Assembly (NCBI GenBank): GCA_035041965.1
Contig: JAPYMA010000553.1
Coordinates: 1-64,000, forward strand
Direction of reading: 5' to 3'
DNA length: 64,000 nucleotides
DNA from: Anisakis pegreffii
Lineage: Eukaryota; Nematoda; Chromadorea; Rhabditida; Anisakidae
In this document: positions 60,870 through 64,000 of the stretch, piece after piece
Layout: each line of letters starts with the position of its first letter
Numbering within the stretch: position 1 is the stretch's first letter
Position numbers and translations under genes: made by a program
Notes under the pieces: generated by a model
The model's input: the letters and a program-made list of their open reading frames with translations, nothing else
What the model was told of the DNA's origin: nothing
The model's database searches: none

Positions 60870-62308
60870 ATGTCATCGGCTCGTTTACAAGGTGCGTTTC
60901 GTTTTAGTTCAACTAATGAGGAGTCATTATCGAAATAATATTCATTCACTTTCTTCTTTTCATTGAGCCGTATAGCGTCAGTACATAAATGAATCATTAT
61001 TATTTTATGTCAGCCATTCAAAACCCATCGCAATCAATCAAACACTTTATCACCAGTTGTTCGTTCAAAAATAAATTTTAATGATCACATTCAGAGCCTT
61101 CTTTGTTGATTATTGGCCTCTTTAAGTGGTTTTACAGCTGCAGTTTTGTTTTTGCTGATCACTTTAGATCTTTTTCAGATTACATTGAAGATGTTTCAAT
61201 GGATATTGATCAGAAATTCTATCCTTTACCATTGATAACCATACCGAATATCATCATCAGAATGCCACAAATACCAGAGGTGCTTATTGCATAAATGCAC
61301 TTTCTTGAATGGATAATTGATTGAGTGCAGTGATGATTGAGCATAACTGAACGCATGATCAGCTTCAAACTATAATATTTCAGCTCAGAAATATGTTTAT
61401 CGTACATTATCGTCCACCTGAAGAAACGTTTCCTAGTCTTGTGTGCATTCACAACGCTGCAGTTCGTCGATGAAGTGAACTCGATTTCAGTATCACTTCG
61501 AAAACGAACGCAAAGCAATATGTGATTATGAGAATGATAAGGCATCGAAGCAGTCTCCGATCAGTGACACGCTACAATCACCATGTTCATCGTCAGCATC
61601 AACAACTCAACCACAACCACAAACTACGGCACTAAGGAAAGCTCGCTGTGCAGGAATTCTCGAGCCTAGTCGTGCTCCATTCCACAATTCTCTGGTAATT
61701 CTTTTTCAGTTTGCATAATTACTTCTAACTCATTGATCACTGATAACTATGTCATCGATGTACTAATCACTGAGAGTAGTTGTACTTTTATTTTATGTCA
61801 TTTAGTTATAATTTCAGAAATTATTGCTGATTATCACATTGAAATGTAACAATAACATTATCGCATTAGGTGCCTCACCAGCACTGCATCGAATCAACGA
61901 TAAACTTCTATTTTGAAATTGATTCTCGTCGTTTCATTCTAGCAAAAGGCCAATTCGATAAAACCGTGTGTGATGGACTACTTCGAAGAATTCGAGACGA
62001 AGCCAAATTTATTCGATCTCGTCGAAATGCACACGATCGATGATAAGGCTGCTTTAGAAGAAGTATTGTTAGCGAATACACCATTCGGTAACAATGCCCT
62101 TTACTTAATGTTCTCTTTGTTTAATTAATACTGAAACAACATTCATATACTCATACCTAATTCTCTTATATATACAGTCTTCATTGGTTCCGTTACATTA
62201 TTTCGGTTGAAGCAAAGAAAAAAACGAATAAGTTCTGTCACTGAGATGCGGTGGAAAAGAATATCGCAAAGCATTAACTTATTCGATTGGAAACGTTTGC
62301 TCGTCTGA
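60870..62308 (+). CDS. Unrecognised small protein (200 aa, 5 exons)
   Basis: Exons 60870-60891, 61179-61279, 61491-61694, 61943-62087 and 62178-62308 join with matching phases (1, 0, 0, 1) between good donors and acceptors, giving one open frame from MSSARLQDYIEDVSMDID to a stop after FDWKRLLV. An AATAAA follows at 62444. In order, the protein has an acidic N-terminus, a hydrophobic-proline segment (YPLPLITIPNIIIRMPQIPE), a Ser/Thr/Gln-rich linker (about residues 62-87), a central KARCAGILEPSRAPF, an acidic block (DYFEEFETKPNLFDLVE) and a basic tail (RLKQRKKRISS). There is no signal peptide and I would not call a membrane span. The basic tail could be a nuclear localisation signal. I do not recognise the family. 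Confidence 0.7.
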
Positions 62309-63534
62309 TCTGATTCATTCGAATACGAAAGGATATTTGTTACCAGATTTCCGTTTTAGGAGGAAATCACGTCTGTGAATGAGTTTATAATTGAAGAATT
62401 AAATGCAAAACAAAAATCATGTGAAATGTTTAAGTGCAGGCGGAATAAAATTTTCGAATTCTTGAAGCAAACTATTTGTTCCAATTTAGCACATTATATG
62501 ATTGTTTATAAAATCAATTCAGTCATTCCCTGGCTTAAAAAGTTGATGATCTTCTAGCTAACATATTCATTGAGTAGGGCTTCACAGCAGCCTGAGACTT
62601 GCCTGGAGTTTGGGACCAGGCTCACTCCATGTTAATACTTACACTGAGATGTTCTTCGGGGTTGAGATTGCTCCCTGTAGTGTTGCCGTCATGTTAACTA
62701 GAAGGTCCTCCCAAATGGATGTTTCCACTAAATTTGGTCGTTTATTTATAATAAATATATTTGAGAACGACGGGAGAATGCAAGCGATGTGAAATAATAT
62801 AACGAACGGCTGCGTATCTATCGTTTACAAGAGAGTTGATTATTTCTTTTGAGTTCTTCATTCGTCGACTCTGTGTTCAGTTTATATACTTGTTCCGTCT
62901 TCTTGCAGGTACTCTTTTTCTTATGTTTTTCGATTATAAATTAAATATTCAGTAATAAAATCGAAGTTGAAGTTGAATCTAGTAGTTTGGAAGCCCGTGC
63001 AAAAGCGGTTCATTTCTTCCTGTTACTACTGTATTTTGTTAATATTGGTTTTGATGTCATTATTGAGTGGTTATTTTTAATCGTTTGTTCTAATTAATAA
63101 ATTTATTCAGCTGGTCACGTTCCAACGGGTCAAAATTAAAATGTAACAAACAGTAACAGTTATGTTGATGAATAAATATATGTAAATGAATGGTACTCAT
63201 CCAAGTTGCTTTCTTCTTCCACTTCTGTGATCGACAGCACAACAACAGTGGATTGTGATGATTTGAAATAATGATGTACCGCTTGATCGATGTAATTACG
63301 ATGATATTCCTGTGCAATTTCAGCTCAGATATACCACCAAATTGTTTGTGTGCGTTGCGGTTTGTCCTTTGCATATGCTGTGTGTGGATGGCATTGCCAT
63401 AATGTGTATATATTGTGGGTTGGATGATGAATAGAGAGTTAGTGCAGCGTTGAGTGTGGATGCGGAGCAGTGAGCGAGATTAGCGTACTGAAGAGCGTAG
63501 CTGCTGCTGTTGCAATTGAGTGCCAGAGTTGGAG
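62309..63534. other. Intergenic region near the right edge
   Basis: Contains the poly(A) signal of the preceding gene. A slightly GC-richer block at about 62580-62720 has a short ORF and is of unknown origin, possibly repeat-derived. Nothing else is supported. Confidence 0.4.
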
Positions 63535-63668
63535 ATGAGTTGCCTAGGAGTGAACTGTGACTATTTTTTATTGCTGATTATCATCCTTCTCACCACTATC
63601 ACTTCAATATGCTCGAAAACAACCACATTGTCATCAAATCATCCTCGTTCATCCATTATCACTCCAGG
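63535..63668 (+). CDS. Possible first exon encoding a signal peptide (gene leaves the window)
   Basis: An ATG opens MSCLGVNCDY followed by a strong hydrophobic core (FLLLIIILLTTITSICS) and a Thr/Ser-rich mature start, ending at a GTTGTC donor after CCAG. The upstream ~100 bases are GC-richer, as in a 5' UTR or promoter. No family can be named from this exon, and it may be chance; the rest to 64000 holds nothing I recognise. Confidence 0.3.
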
Positions 63669-64000
63669 TTGTCATTTCGTTCTATATTTTATCAGTTTCA
63701 ATGTGCACCATTCACCAGTTACTGTTCATCCTTATTTGATTCTTTCTGGTTTATGGATTTATATATTTCCGTGTCCATCTTCAGTTTTGTATATTCCATT
63801 TTAAATAAGTGAATAATAAGAAGAACAATTAAAAAGGATCACTTTTAGCAATGAGAAGGTGTACTTTAATTGTAGGTTGTTTTCTTGCCAAAAAATGCCC
63901 AGTTTTTATGTGTATATATGTTTGGAATGTGTGGTGAATGTTAGTCGGCACTTTCACAGGTAACGGCCCCACCGCCGCATGCATGCACTTAAATTATGTT

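Noticed and set aside
1..64000. CRISPR arrays, bacterial operons or prophage features
   Set aside because: None seen; repeats here are microsatellites, an LTR, hairpins and MITE-like elements.

Overview
This is a eukaryotic, AT-rich, intron-rich window that reads as nematode, probably a parasitic spirurine-type worm; the species is inference. The signs are short exons with TTTCAG-type acceptors, secreted metallocarboxypeptidases ending in ShKT (SXC) cysteine modules, a nematode-style LBP/BPI/CETP protein, and a ciliary IFT gene with an RFX/DAF-19 X-box upstream. No bacterial features are present. I assembled the gene models by hand from splice signals, codon phase and family conservation. All internal exon phases agree in the two carboxypeptidases, IFT74, GPN2 and the unknown gene near 61 kb. 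Layout, left to right. (1) 1-~5381: the 3' part of a Ty3/gypsy-like LTR retrotransposon: integrase, then an intact 1131-residue ORF for a UPF1-like superfamily 1 helicase in the env position, then a polypurine tract and the 3' LTR. (2) ~5.4-12.9 kb: mostly non-coding, with the last two exons of an unidentified plus-strand gene at 7555-8190 and two striking inverted repeats. (3) 12.9-19.4 kb, plus strand: a 12-exon LBP/BPI/CETP-family gene. (4) 21.6-43.1 kb, minus strand: two tandem, head-to-tail M14 carboxypeptidase genes, CP1 (15 exons, 582 aa) and CP2 (13 exons, 508 aa), both with signal peptide, propeptide, catalytic domain and C-terminal ShKT domain. (5) 45.3-53.2 kb, plus strand: IFT74 (14 exons, 627 aa). 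(6) 56.9-59.2 kb, plus strand: GPN2-type GTPase (4 exons, 277 aa). (7) 60.9-62.3 kb, plus strand: a complete 5-exon, 200-aa gene I do not recognise. (8) Right edge: a possible first exon with a signal peptide. The genes do not form an operon or one pathway. IFT74 serves cilia of sensory neurons, GPN2 is a housekeeping factor for RNA polymerase assembly, the BPI-like protein and carboxypeptidases are predicted to be secreted, and the gypsy element is a selfish insertion. Introns and spacers carry several hAT-like non-autonomous elements and long hairpins. The two most unusual items are the gypsy element whose third ORF is a UPF1-like helicase preceded by a TACTAAC branch-point/acceptor, and a set of small elements whose interiors are filled with repeats of a short family-specific word in both orientations.
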